This document shows, piece after piece, positions 25,820 to 35,019 of a stretch of DNA of 64,000 nt. Each line of letters opens with the position of its first letter. Within the stretch, counting starts at the first letter, position 1. The stretch covers positions 1,054,001 through 1,118,000 of the forward strand of contig CAVQBJ010000008.1 of NCBI GenBank assembly GCA_963710725.1. The letters are read 5' to 3'. The notes below the pieces were generated by a model that was not told the DNA's origin, made no database searches, and saw only the letters and a list, made by a program, of their open reading frames with translations. The position numbers were made by a program, and so were the translations under genes. The stretch is from CAVQBJ01 sp963710725. GTDB taxonomy: Bacteria; Actinomycetota; Thermoleophilia; Solirubrobacterales; Solirubrobacteraceae.

Positions 25820-26458
25820 TCACTCCCCCAGGCGCGCCACCGCCGCCGCGAACCGCTCCGGCTCGCGCAGCGGAGGCCCGTGCCCGAAGCACACCAGCGC
25901 GGGCCGCAACTCGGCCAGGCGCCTCGCCGAGCGACGGTTCAACGCCGGGTCCGGGCTGGCGAGCGGAAAGGGCTCGCGAATCCCACCCGACAAGAGGAAC
26001 GGGTTGAAGCCCCACATGACGTCGCCGCACACGAGCACGCGGTCGGCCTCGCGCCAGTAGGAGACGTGGCCGGGCGAGTGCCCGGGCGTGTCGAGCACCA
26101 CGAAGCCGGCGACCTCATCGCCCTCGCGCAGCGCCCGCGCCACCGGGTGGGCCGGCGCGGCGGGGACCATGCGCCCCTGCGCGAGCATCTTCCCCGACTC
26201 GACGGCCGCCACGTCCTCGGCCCCGCACCAGAGCGGGATGCCGAGCTTCGTGCAGACGGCGTGGCTCGAGCCGTAGTGGTCGAGATGCGCGTGGGTGAGC
26301 GCGTGCGCGCTGAGCTCGCGACCGGCGATCTGGCCGAGCACCCGGCGGCGATCGAACACGAGCCCGGAGTCGATCAGGACGTCGCCGATGACGTACACGT
26401 TGACCGCATTCGGCGGAAAGCCGCCGAGCTGCCACACGCCGTCGGCGAGCTCCTTCAT
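25820..26458 (-). CDS. MBL-fold metallo-hydrolase
   Basis: A 212-residue metallo-beta-lactamase-fold protein with the metal motif THAHLDH (His56, His58, Asp60, His61), the second metal region LDTPGHSPGHVSYW, CGDVMW and a final CFGHGPPL. It is closest in layout to glyoxalase-II-like or hydrolase subgroups; the substrate is unknown. The start ATG at 26458 overlaps the stop of the upstream small gene (ATGA), so the two are translationally coupled, and both follow ogt. Confidence 0.85.
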   Translation of the reverse strand: MKELADGVWQLGGFPPNAVNVYVIGDVLIDSGLVFDRRRVLGQIAGRELSAHALTHAHLDHYGSSHAVCTKLGIPLWCGAEDVAAVESGKMLAQGRMVPAAPAHPVARALREGDEVAGFVVLDTPGHSPGHVSYWREADRVLVCGDVMWGFNPFLLSGGIREPFPLASPDPALNRRSARRLAELRPALVCFGHGPPLREPERFAAAVARLGE

Positions 26459-26655
26459 GCGTCCGCCAGCCCCGCGCTGCTCACCGCGCGCCACACGAGG
26501 TCCACGAGCTCGTCGTCGTCGAAGCCCTCGGGCGGGTTCAGACCTGCGTTCAGCCCGCCGCGATCGTCCAACCGCGCGAGCAGCTCGTTGCTCGCCGTGC
26601 ACCAGAGCTCGTCCCGAAGGGCACGGGCCAACCGGCGGGCGTCGTCGTGATCCAC
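26455..26655 (-). CDS. Small hypothetical protein (66 residues) coupled to the MBL-fold gene
   Basis: The frame reads VDHDDARRLARALRDELWCT through FDDDELVDLVWRAVSSAGLADA and ends in a TGA overlapping the ATG of the MBL gene by 4 bp. A GTG at 26655 gives 66 residues; a GTG at 26673, 3 bp after the ogt stop, would give 72. The acidic helical character and tight packing between ogt and the MBL gene support a real gene. No family recognised. Confidence 0.6.
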   Translation of the reverse strand: MDHDDARRLARALRDELWCTASNELLARLDDRGGLNAGLNPPEGFDDDELVDLVWRAVSSAGLADA

Positions 26656-26675
26656 GCGGGCACGGTATCGCACGC

Positions 26676-27203
26676 TCAGAACAGCCGCGCGACCGCGACC
26701 TCGCCGGCGGGCGCGACCCCGGCCACCCGCGCCTCGTGCGCGAGCAGGAGCCGCTTGCGGTCGAGTCCGCCGCCGTAGCCCGTGAGCGATCCGTCGGCGC
26801 CGATGACGCGATGGCAGGGCACGACGACGGCCAAGGGATTTCGCCCGTTGGCCAGCCCGACCGCGCGCGCGGCACCGGGGCAACCGATGCGGTCGGCGAG
26901 CTGCCCGTAGGACTCGGTCGCCGCGAACGGGATCTCGCGCAGCGCCGACCACACCGCCAGCTGGAACGGAGTGCCCTCGGGATCGAGCGGCAGCACGAAC
27001 TCGGTCAGCTCCCCGGCGAAGTACGCGCCCAGCTGCTCGCGCGCCGGGGCGAGCGCCGCATCGTCGCGCCGCCAGCCGGCACCGATGCCGTGGCGCCCCC
27101 GGTGCGGGGTCATGTGCACGCCGCGCAGCCCGCGGTCGCCACCGACGAGCAGCAAGTCGCCGATGGGGCTGGGGGAAAGGGCGTACGGGATCGCAGTGGC
27201 CAT
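26676..27203 (-). CDS. ogt: Methylated-DNA-protein cysteine methyltransferase
   Basis: Removes alkyl groups from O6-alkylguanine by suicide transfer to its own cysteine. The 175-residue protein has the DNA-binding HTH (ESYGQLADRIGCPGAARAVG, about 97-116), the Asn hinge GRNPLAVVVPCHRVIG with acceptor Cys130, and LTGYGGGLDRKRLLLAHE. It lies 15 bp after the Ada-AlkA fusion gene, so the two repair genes form an operon. Confidence 0.93.
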   Translation of the reverse strand: MATAIPYALSPSPIGDLLLVGGDRGLRGVHMTPHRGRHGIGAGWRRDDAALAPAREQLGAYFAGELTEFVLPLDPEGTPFQLAVWSALREIPFAATESYGQLADRIGCPGAARAVGLANGRNPLAVVVPCHRVIGADGSLTGYGGGLDRKRLLLAHEARVAGVAPAGEVAVARLF

Positions 27204-27218
27204 GTCGAGTCCTCCTGG

Positions 27219-28766
27219 TCAGTGGGCGCTCGCGACCAGCGCCGCGTCACCATTCAGAACGCGGGGACGGCGCGCGGCGTGAGATACGCGGCGGCGGCGC
27301 TCGGCGCTCGCCGGCGAGCCGGCCGCTCCCCACAGGTACATGAGTCCGTAGGCCCGCCAGGGGCGCCAGCGCTCGGCCCGCCGCGTGGCCGCGAGCGGGT
27401 CGCCCGGCTCGCCGAGTCGCTCCAGCGCCCGGCGCAGGCCGAGGTCGGTGGCCAGGAACGCGTCGGGGTCGCCGAGCACGCGCATCGCGACGTAGGTCGC
27501 CGTCCACTCCCCGATGCCGGGCAGCGCGACGAGCGCGGCCCGCGTGGCGTCGCGATCGGCTCCGGGGTGCAGCGTGAGCGAGCCCGAGGCGACCGCCTCG
27601 GCGAGCGCGCGCAGCGCCCTCCGACGCGAGGCCGGCATCGTGAAGGCGTCCTCGCTCGCCTCGGCCAGCCGCCGCGGATCGGGGAACAGGTGGGTGAGGG
27701 TGGCGTCGGCCACGGACACCGGCTCGGCGCAGGCACGAACGAGCCGCCCGGCGAGGGTCGCCGCGCCGCCGATCGAGACCTGCTGTCCGAGCACCGCACG
27801 CACCGCGAGCTCGAACCCGTCGACGCTGCCCGGGACGCGGCGCCCCGGTGTGGCCGCCACCAGCCCGCGCAGCAGCGGATCGCGCGCGAGCAGCTCGTCG
27901 ACGGCCACAGGATCGGCGTCGAGGTCGAGCAGACGCCGGCAGCGGGCGACCGCCGCGCCGAGATCGCGCGGATCGGCGAGCCGCAGCGCCGCCGATACGT
28001 AGCCGTCGGCCGGCGCGAGCTCGACGATCCCGTCGGCGTGCGGGAGGCGCAGCGTGCGCCGGTAGGTGCGCCCATCCCAGTGCTCGACGCCGGGCACGGC
28101 GCGCGCGCCGAGGAAGCCGAGCAGCCCGTCCGCGTCGAGCGGCCGGCGGTAGGCCAGGCGCAGCGAGATCGCACCGGGGCTCGCCGCGCCCGCCGATGCG
28201 CCGGCGCGGCGCTTGCGTCGCAGCTCGGTCGGCGTGGTCGCGAACACGGCGCGAACGGTCTCGTTGAACTGGCGGATGCTCGGGAAGTCGGCCGCGAAGG
28301 CGACCGTCCCGAACGGCAGGTCGGTCGTCTCGATGAGCAGGCGGGCCGTCTGGGCGCGGCGCGCACGGGCAAGCGCCTGCGGCCCGGCCCCGACCTCGGC
28401 CATGAGCTGGCGGTGCACGTGTCGCACGCTGTAGCCGAGCCGCGCGGCGAGGCCGGCCACGCCCTCGCGCTCGACGATGCCGTCGGCGATCAGCCGCATC
28501 GCCCGGCCGACGAGATCCGCGCGCGCGTCCCATTCCGGCGATCCGGGGGCGGCGTCGGGGCGGCAGCGCTTACAGGCGCGAAAGCCGGCGAGCTGCGCTG
28601 CGGCGGCGGTCGGATAGAAGCGCACGTTCTCGCGCTTGGGCACCCGCGCCGGGCAGCTCGGACGGCAGTAGACGCCCGTCGAGGTGACGGCCGCGAAGAA
28701 CCAGCCGTCGAAGCGGGGGTCGTGCGTGGTGAGGGAGCGGTAGCGGTGCTCGAACCTGTCGATCAT
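27219..28766 (-). CDS. Ada-AlkA fusion: methyl-responsive regulator plus 3-methyladenine DNA glycosylase
   Basis: A 515-residue protein. Residues 1-75 are the Ada zinc domain with Cys34, Cys38, Cys65 and Cys68 (GVYCRPSC … ACKRC); Cys34 accepts methyl from DNA phosphotriesters in the family. An AraC-type HTH follows (RLGYSVRHVHRQLMAEVG, SIRQFNETVRAVFATTPTEL). The second half is AlkA: an N-terminal beta part (LRLAYRRPLDADGLLGFL), then a helix-hairpin-helix (ALPGIGEWTATYVAMRVLGD) with the catalytic Asp in FLATDLGL. It should sense methylation damage and excise alkylated bases, and likely activates its own operon with ogt. The ATG at 28766 was preferred to an upstream in-frame start. Confidence 0.92.
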   Translation of the reverse strand: MIDRFEHRYRSLTTHDPRFDGWFFAAVTSTGVYCRPSCPARVPKRENVRFYPTAAAAQLAGFRACKRCRPDAAPGSPEWDARADLVGRAMRLIADGIVEREGVAGLAARLGYSVRHVHRQLMAEVGAGPQALARARRAQTARLLIETTDLPFGTVAFAADFPSIRQFNETVRAVFATTPTELRRKRRAGASAGAASPGAISLRLAYRRPLDADGLLGFLGARAVPGVEHWDGRTYRRTLRLPHADGIVELAPADGYVSAALRLADPRDLGAAVARCRRLLDLDADPVAVDELLARDPLLRGLVAATPGRRVPGSVDGFELAVRAVLGQQVSIGGAATLAGRLVRACAEPVSVADATLTHLFPDPRRLAEASEDAFTMPASRRRALRALAEAVASGSLTLHPGADRDATRAALVALPGIGEWTATYVAMRVLGDPDAFLATDLGLRRALERLGEPGDPLAATRRAERWRPWRAYGLMYLWGAAGSPASAERRRRVSHAARRPRVLNGDAALVASAH

Positions 28767-28850
28767 CGCCGCCGATGCTCGCACGCGCGAGCGCCGGCGC
28801 CTAGTGACGATCGGACATCACCGTCGCGGGCGCCGACGCCCGGGCCACGA

Positions 28851-31800
28851 TCAGGAGGCGGGCGTCGTCGGCAGCGAGTAGGTGCGATACGAGTGACCGC
28901 GCAAGAGCACCGACGTCTGCGCCCGGTAGACGGCGATCGCATTTGCGCCGCCGGCCGGGGCCTTGACCTTGGTGGTGTACGTGCCAGAGCGGGTCAGGCG
29001 CACGAAGGCCGCGGGCTTGTAGCTGGAGCACGTGACCCGCAGCATGAGCGCGACCTGCGTCCCGGCGCGGAAGCTACCGGAGACCTGGCCGGCGAGCAGG
29101 ACGTTCTTCCCGCTGTGCCTGGCCGTGGTCATCCGCAGGCGACGCTGGAGCTTCAGGGCGGCCGACACGTTCGGACCGACGATTGCGGTGTAGCGCGCGG
29201 CGTTGGAGCTCGCCAGCTTGGCGGGCGGAAGCGGCACGGTGAGCGAGAAGAGGCCGCTGGAGCTGACCTTCGCGCGGCCGACCATCGCCCGGAAGGCCAT
29301 GAACTTGATCGACACGGTCCTGCCGACCCAATGGCCGCGGGCGGCGCCGCTGATGTAGACGCGGCGGCCCTGCTGGTACACGTTCAGCAGCACGACCTGG
29401 GCTCGGGTGCAGGCGAACGCAGCCGACGCGCTCGGGTCCAGGATGTGCTTGGACTTGACCGTGAACTCGACGGTGGTCGTCTTGCTGACGTTGCCGACCG
29501 TGTCGACCGTGCGCAGCGTCAGGGTGTGCGAACCCGGCGGCAGGTCGACCAGCGTGATGCCCGACGTGCACGTGTGCCACAGGCTGTTGTCGATCTGGCA
29601 CTGCGTGATGTCGCCGGGAGGCGACGTCCAGGTGAAGGTGCCGGTGCTCACCGAGGTCACGCCCTGGGGACCCCCGGTGACCGTCGGCGCCGGCGGCGGC
29701 GTCGTGTCGAGGATCCAGCCGATGGTCTCGGTCCCCGACGGCGTGCCCGCCGCGTTGATCTGCTCGACGCTCAGCGTGTGCGGGCCGTCCTGAAGCGTCG
29801 TCGGGTCGAAGTCTGCCGGGCACTGTTCGTACGCGCCGCCGTCGATCGAGCATTCGAGCGTGTCCCCCGACTGCGGGTCGAAGGTGAAGTTCGAGGTCTT
29901 CGAGATGCTCGGCGGCTGGGTGACGACCGTCACCGGGGGTGGGGTCTGCGTGTCGACCGTGAACGTGTCGCCGCCCGTGCCGGAGCCGCCCGAGCCCGAG
30001 CCCGAGCCGGAGCCTCCCGATCCGGAGCCACTCGAGCTGCCGCTCGAGCCGGAGCTCGCGCTCACGTTGCCCGCCGCGTCGGTCGAGGTGGCCGTGACCG
30101 TGTGCGGTCCGTTCGAGAGCGGTGTGGTCGGCGTGAATGACCAGTCGCCCGAGCTGTTGGCCGTCGTGGTGCCGATCGGCTGCCCGTCGACGTACACGGT
30201 GACGGTGCTGCCCGGCTCGGCGGTGCCGGTGATCGGCGGCTCGTCGTTGCTCGTGGTGGATCCGTCGGTCGGCCCGGTCACCGTCGGTGGCGGCGGGGGG
30301 ACGGTGTCGATCGTGAAGCTGTTCGTGTTGGAGAAGGCGCTGACGTTGCTCGCCGCGTCGGTCGCCGTCGCCTTGACCGTGTGCACGCCGTCGGCGATCG
30401 CCACCGAGGGGGTGTAGGTCCACGCTCCCGACGCGCTCGCCGTGGCTGTCCCCACCGCCGTGCCGTCGATGTACACCGTCACGGTGCTGTTCGCCGGCGC
30501 CGTGCCCGAGATCGGCGGCTTGCTCTTGTTCGTGAACGAGCCGTTCGCCGGCGTCGTCACGACCGGCGCGGCCGGCGCGACGGTGATGACCGTGAAGTCG
30601 TTCGTGTTCGAGAAGGCGCTGACGTTGCTCGCCGCATCGGTCGCCGTCGCCTTCACCGCGTGTGCCCCGTCGGCCAACGCCACGGATGGCGTGAAGGTCC
30701 ACACGCCCAGCCCGTTCGCCGGCGTCGTCCCCACCGACGAACCGTCGATGTACACCTTCACCGTGGTGTTCGCCGGGGCGGTGCCCGAGATCGGCGGCTT
30801 GTTGTTGTTCGTAAACGAGCCGTTCACCGGCGTGACCACGACCGGCGCGGCCGGCGCGACGGTGATGACGGTGAAGTCGTTCGTGTTCGAGAAGGCGCTG
30901 ACGTTGCTCGCCAGGTCGGTGGCCGTCGCCTTGACCGCGTGTGCCCCGTCAGACAGCGCCACCGTCGGCGTGTAGGTCCAGTTGCCCGAGCCATTCGCGG
31001 TCGTCGTCCCGACGGAGGAGCCGTCGATGTAGACGGTGACCGTGATGTTGGCCACCGCGGTGCCCGAGATCGGCGGCTTGTTGTTATTCGTATACGACCC
31101 GTTCGCCGGCGTCGTCACGACCGGCGCCGCGGGCGGGACGGTGATGACCGTGAAATCGTTCGTGTTCGAGAAGGCGCTGACGTTGCTCGCCAGGTCGGTG
31201 GCCGTCGCCTTGACCGCGTGTGCCCCGTCAGACAGCGCCACCGTCGGCGTGTAGGTCCAGTTGCCCGAGCCATTCGCGGTCGTCGTCCCCACCGAGGAGC
31301 CGTCGACGTAGACGGTGACCGTGATGTTGGCCACCGCCGTGCCCGAGATCGGCGGCTTGTTGTTATTCGTATAGGACCCGTTCGCAGGCGTGACCACGAC
31401 CGGCGCCGCGGGCGGGACGGTGATGACCGTGAAATCGTTCGTGTTCGAGAAGGCGCTGACGTTGCTCGCCAGGTCGGTGGCCGTCGCCTTGACCGCGTGT
31501 GCCCCGTCAGACAGCGCCACCGTCGGCGTGTAGGTCCAGTTGCCCGAGCCATTCGCGGTCGTCGTCCCCACCGAGGAGCCGTCGACGTAGACGGTGACCG
31601 TGATGTTGGCCACCGCCGTGCCCGAGATCGGCGGCTTGTTGTTATTCGTATAGGACCCGTTCGCCGGCGTGACCACGACCGGCGCCGCGGGCGGGACGGT
31701 GATGACCGTGAAGTCGTTCGTGCTCGAGAAGGCGCTGACGTTGCTCGCCGCATCGGTCGCCGTTGCCTTCACCGCATGCGCACCGTCAGACAGCGCCACG

Positions 31801-33845
31801 CTCGGCGTGAACGTCCAGTTACCCGAACCGTTGGCCGTCGTCGTCCCGACCGACGTGCCATCGATGTAGACCGTCACCGTGCTGTTCGCCTCGGCCGTGC
31901 CGGAGATCGGCGGCTTGTTGTTATTCGTATAGGACCCGTTGGCCGGCGCGCTCACCACCGGCGCGGCCGGCGGCACCGTGTCGACCGTCCACGTGAAGCT
32001 CTGCGGACTCGGATCGGACAGACCGTCGTGGACGGCACGGGCCTGCAGCGTGTGGCTGCCGTCGGCCAGGCCGGAGAAGGTCGGCGTCGACGAGCAGCTG
32101 CTCCAGCCGGCGCCGTCGAGGTTGCACTCGAAGCTGACCTGGGCCGCGGTGTAGTTGGACGCTCCGAGCGTGAAGCTCGCCGAGGTCTGGTTGGTGTCGC
32201 TCGGCGTCGAGGTGCTGAGCGTCGTGATCGGCAGCGGGGAGAAGACGGCGGTGTACTGGATCGGCGTCGAGCCGGCCGCGTTGCTGGCGATCTCCCCGAC
32301 GCGCAGGGTGTAGCCGCGGTCGGTATTCGTGGTGTCGTACGTCGTGGCCGTCGCGCCGCTGATGTTGGTGCAGGTGGATCCGGTCGGGTCGCAGTCCTGC
32401 CACTGCTCGGTGATGCTCACGCCGGTGCCGAAGTACGTGCCCTGCGTCTCGGTGGCCGTGCCGTTGTAGTTCGTGCCGTTCTTGGCGAGCGTGAACGTCG
32501 GCGGCGTGAGGGCGACCGGCGGCAGCAGCGTGTCGGCCTCCGCGACGTTATCGCCGGGCACGTCCTGGCCGGTGGCGCCGGTCGGCGTCGCGGTCAGCTG
32601 GATCGAGGCCTGCGCGTCGCTGGTGGAGTTGTCGACACCGGTGACCGTGTAGGTCGCCGTCTGGCCGGACTGCAGGTCGACCGTGTCGCTGGGCAGGCCG
32701 CTGCCCGAGGTCGCGTTGCAGGTGCCGGTGCAGGTCCAGCTGAGGTTCGACAGCGTCGTGGAGAGGGTGCTCGCGCTGATCTGGGTGGCCTGGGACTCGT
32801 TCGGTCCCGTGTTATCGACCGTGAAGGTGTCGGTGATCGTGGCGCCGCGCGCGGCGTCCGCCGTCGAGGAGGCGACCCGCGTCTGGATGTCGACCGGCTC
32901 GGTGACCGTGTCGGCCCGGATGTCGTGGAAGTCCGTCGAGCCGCCGGTGGAGGCGACGAAGCCGAGCTGCAGGTAGGTCGGCGGATTCGCCGGCAGCTGT
33001 GCGCCGCTCGTCACCGTCTGGGTGTGGCCGTCGGGGAAGGTGATGTACACCGACAGCAGGCCCGACGGCGTGATGAGCACCGTCACGTGACGGTAGTCGG
33101 TGATGCTCGACCCGACGAGCTTCTCGTTCGCGTTGGCGGGATCGGCCACCGGTGCACCGGTCTGGTAGGCGTATCCGGACTCGCCGTTCCCCGGGCCGCG
33201 CACGATCAGGTAGTTCGGGTAGCCGCTGCCGTTCCCGACGCCGCCGGTCACGCCGCAGAACGCCGACCCGCGGCCGAAGTTGCCGTATTCGTCGAGGCCG
33301 ACTCCCACGTAGGCGTTACTGAGGCCGTCCTCGTTGCTGCTCGGGCAGTCGGCGTAACCGAGCGAGCCGCCGGTCGGGCCGGTGGTCAGCGACAGCGGCG
33401 TCGTGCCGCTCGGGTCGCCCGAATTCGAGCCGAACAGGAAGAACGTGAGGCCGTCGGCGCCCGTGCCGCCGTAGTCGGCGTAGTCGAAGTTGACCAGGAC
33501 GCCCGAGCTGGAGGGAAAGGGGGTGGTGTTGTAGACCCAGCCGGCCTCATTGCCCGTCGCGGCGGTCAGCTGCAGCCAGCCCGGCGTGGAGTTCGTGCCG
33601 GTGAGCACCGCGCTGTTGTTGAGCGTCGAACCGCCGGATCCGCCGACGGTCTCGGAGCTGGGCATCACCCAACCGCTGTCGAGCGTGGGGCCCGTGAACG
33701 ACCCCAGGAACGGGAACGGGTTCGCGTTCGCCGGCGCGGCGAAGAGCAGCGTGGCCAGACCGAGCGTGAGCACGGCGATGACGACGGTGGTGGCGCGACC
33801 GTGCCAGGCGCGCGAGGTAACGACGTCCCCCATGCATACGGTCAT
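28851..33845 (-). CDS. Giant secreted L-type-lectin/Ig-repeat surface protein
   Basis: A 1664-residue exported protein, the largest in the window. After a signal peptide (VVIAVLTLGLATLLFAAPANA) comes a lectin-like beta-sandwich (NPFPFLGSFTGPTLDSGW, DGLTFFLFGSNSGDPSG, YVGVGLDEYGNFGRGSAFCG; about 45-320), then DUF11-type and Ig-like segments. From about residue 640 there are seven bacterial Ig repeats of 93 residues (APVVVTPANGSYTNNNKPPI…). A Ser/Gly linker (SGSGSGGSGSGSGSGG) and three more Ig-like or C-terminal domains follow, with no LPXTG or membrane anchor. The central repeats are almost identical. Carbohydrate-dependent adhesion is inferred from the lectin fold. It follows prs by 99 bp. 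ATGs at 33845 and 33833 are both possible starts. Confidence 0.88.
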   Translation of the reverse strand: MTVCMGDVVTSRAWHGRATTVVIAVLTLGLATLLFAAPANANPFPFLGSFTGPTLDSGWVMPSSETVGGSGGSTLNNSAVLTGTNSTPGWLQLTAATGNEAGWVYNTTPFPSSSGVLVNFDYADYGGTGADGLTFFLFGSNSGDPSGTTPLSLTTGPTGGSLGYADCPSSNEDGLSNAYVGVGLDEYGNFGRGSAFCGVTGGVGNGSGYPNYLIVRGPGNGESGYAYQTGAPVADPANANEKLVGSSITDYRHVTVLITPSGLLSVYITFPDGHTQTVTSGAQLPANPPTYLQLGFVASTGGSTDFHDIRADTVTEPVDIQTRVASSTADAARGATITDTFTVDNTGPNESQATQISASTLSTTLSNLSWTCTGTCNATSGSGLPSDTVDLQSGQTATYTVTGVDNSTSDAQASIQLTATPTGATGQDVPGDNVAEADTLLPPVALTPPTFTLAKNGTNYNGTATETQGTYFGTGVSITEQWQDCDPTGSTCTNISGATATTYDTTNTDRGYTLRVGEIASNAAGSTPIQYTAVFSPLPITTLSTSTPSDTNQTSASFTLGASNYTAAQVSFECNLDGAGWSSCSSTPTFSGLADGSHTLQARAVHDGLSDPSPQSFTWTVDTVPPAAPVVSAPANGSYTNNNKPPISGTAEANSTVTVYIDGTSVGTTTANGSGNWTFTPSVALSDGAHAVKATATDAASNVSAFSSTNDFTVITVPPAAPVVVTPANGSYTNNNKPPISGTAVANITVTVYVDGSSVGTTTANGSGNWTYTPTVALSDGAHAVKATATDLASNVSAFSNTNDFTVITVPPAAPVVVTPANGSYTNNNKPPISGTAVANITVTVYVDGSSVGTTTANGSGNWTYTPTVALSDGAHAVKATATDLASNVSAFSNTNDFTVITVPPAAPVVTTPANGSYTNNNKPPISGTAVANITVTVYIDGSSVGTTTANGSGNWTYTPTVALSDGAHAVKATATDLASNVSAFSNTNDFTVITVAPAAPVVVTPVNGSFTNNNKPPISGTAPANTTVKVYIDGSSVGTTPANGLGVWTFTPSVALADGAHAVKATATDAASNVSAFSNTNDFTVITVAPAAPVVTTPANGSFTNKSKPPISGTAPANSTVTVYIDGTAVGTATASASGAWTYTPSVAIADGVHTVKATATDAASNVSAFSNTNSFTIDTVPPPPPTVTGPTDGSTTSNDEPPITGTAEPGSTVTVYVDGQPIGTTTANSSGDWSFTPTTPLSNGPHTVTATSTDAAGNVSASSGSSGSSSGSGSGGSGSGSGSGGSGTGGDTFTVDTQTPPPVTVVTQPPSISKTSNFTFDPQSGDTLECSIDGGAYEQCPADFDPTTLQDGPHTLSVEQINAAGTPSGTETIGWILDTTPPPAPTVTGGPQGVTSVSTGTFTWTSPPGDITQCQIDNSLWHTCTSGITLVDLPPGSHTLTLRTVDTVGNVSKTTTVEFTVKSKHILDPSASAAFACTRAQVVLLNVYQQGRRVYISGAARGHWVGRTVSIKFMAFRAMVGRAKVSSSGLFSLTVPLPPAKLASSNAARYTAIVGPNVSAALKLQRRLRMTTARHSGKNVLLAGQVSGSFRAGTQVALMLRVTCSSYKPAAFVRLTRSGTYTTKVKAPAGGANAIAVYRAQTSVLLRGHSYRTYSLPTTPAS
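30305..31979. repeat. 279-bp coding tandem repeats (six in-register units)
   Basis: The same boundary sequence recurs at 30305, 30584, 30863, 31142, 31421, 31700 and 31979, exactly 279 bp (93 codons) apart. The units from about 30863 to 31700 are close to identical at DNA level, including synonymous sites, which indicates recent duplication or gene conversion. It lies within the 28851-33845 gene. Confidence 0.9.
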
Positions 33846-33944
33846 CGACCGAACCGGGGCCAGCTTGACGGTTTCTGGAAGTTTCCCCGGCGCAATCGCG
33901 CCTAATCCTGCGCACCGCGGCGACCAAGGCGCCCGGCAGCCGGG

Positions 33945-34973
33945 TCAGAACAGCTGGTTCTCGCCTCCGAAGACCTCGCTCACCGAGTCGTCGGTGAAGA
34001 TGCGGCGGATCGAGTCGGTGAGCAGGTCTGCGCAGGGAAGCACACGTACGTTGGCCGGCGCGCCGGGGGGGATCGGAATGGTGTCGGTGACGACGATCTG
34101 CTCGAGGCCCGAGGAGCGCAGGTTCTCGAAGGCGTTCCCCGAGAGCACGGCGTGGGTCGCGGCGGCGTACACGCGCGCGGCGCCCTCCTCGAGCACCGTC
34201 TGGGCGGCCGCCTTCAGGGTGCCGGCGGTGTCGATGATGTCGTCGACGATGACGGCGGTCTTCCCCTTCACGTCACCGATGACGTAGCCGATCTCGGCGA
34301 CCTGCTGGGCCGGGCGCTCCTTATCGAGGATCGCCAGCTCGGCTCCGATCTTCGAGGCGAACTTCTTGTTCATCTTCACGCGCCCGGCGTCCGGCGCGAC
34401 GACCACGAGATCCTCCAGGCCGAGATCGCGGAAGTACTGCGTGAGGATGAACAGCGCCGTCATGTGGTCGACCGGCTTCTGGAAGAAGCCCTGCACCTGG
34501 CCGGCGTGCAGATCCATCGTGAGCACGCGATCGGCGCCGGCGGCCTCGATCATGCGCGCCACCAGGCGCGCCGAGATCGGCTCGCGCGGCGAGGACTTCT
34601 TGTCCTGGCGCGAGTAGCCGAACCACGGCGTCACGGCGATGACCCGATGCGCCGACGCACCGACGGCGGCATCGATCATGAACAGCAGCTCCATGAGCGA
34701 GTCGTTGGCGGTCACGCCGGTGTGCGGGTTGCCGCACGTCGGCTGCACGATGAACACGTCCGCGCCGCGGATCGACTCCTCGTAGCGGCAGTACACCTCT
34801 CCGTTGGAGAACGTCTTCAGCGTCACCGGACCGAGGTCGACGCTCAGCCGTCCGGCGATGTCCGCGGCCAGCTGCGGGTTCGCGCGGCCCGAGAACAGCA
34901 TCAGCCGCTTGTTGTAATCGATCGGCAGGCTCGTCCCGGCGAGCTCGGTGCGAGGCTTCATGGTCGCGCTCAC
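33945..34973 (-). CDS. prs: Ribose-phosphate pyrophosphokinase
   Basis: Makes PRPP from ribose 5-phosphate and ATP. The 342-residue protein has MLFSGRANPQLAADIAGRL, TFSNGEVYCRYEESIRGADV, the flexible ATP loop region TPWFGYSRQDKK, MDLHAGQVQGFF and the PRPP-binding signature VIVDDIIDTAGTLK. It starts at a GTG (34973); an ATG four codons later is possible. It lies 46 bp after glmU, as in most actinobacteria, and the pair is surely cotranscribed. Confidence 0.96.
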   Translation of the reverse strand: MSATMKPRTELAGTSLPIDYNKRLMLFSGRANPQLAADIAGRLSVDLGPVTLKTFSNGEVYCRYEESIRGADVFIVQPTCGNPHTGVTANDSLMELLFMIDAAVGASAHRVIAVTPWFGYSRQDKKSSPREPISARLVARMIEAAGADRVLTMDLHAGQVQGFFQKPVDHMTALFILTQYFRDLGLEDLVVVAPDAGRVKMNKKFASKIGAELAILDKERPAQQVAEIGYVIGDVKGKTAVIVDDIIDTAGTLKAAAQTVLEEGAARVYAAATHAVLSGNAFENLRSSGLEQIVVTDTIPIPPGAPANVRVLPCADLLTDSIRRIFTDDSVSEVFGGENQLF

Positions 34974-35019
34974 GCCCCGAGTGTAGAACCGCGCCCCGAC
35001 GGCCGCGTCGCCGCCGCCC

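Noticed and set aside
26295..33905. Very long plus-strand open frames opposite the repair and Ig-repeat genes (up to ~1280 codons)
   Set aside because: They are antisense shadows caused by high GC. The translations are Arg/Gly/Ala-rich with no domain, no ribosome sites, and the opposite strand encodes recognisable families.
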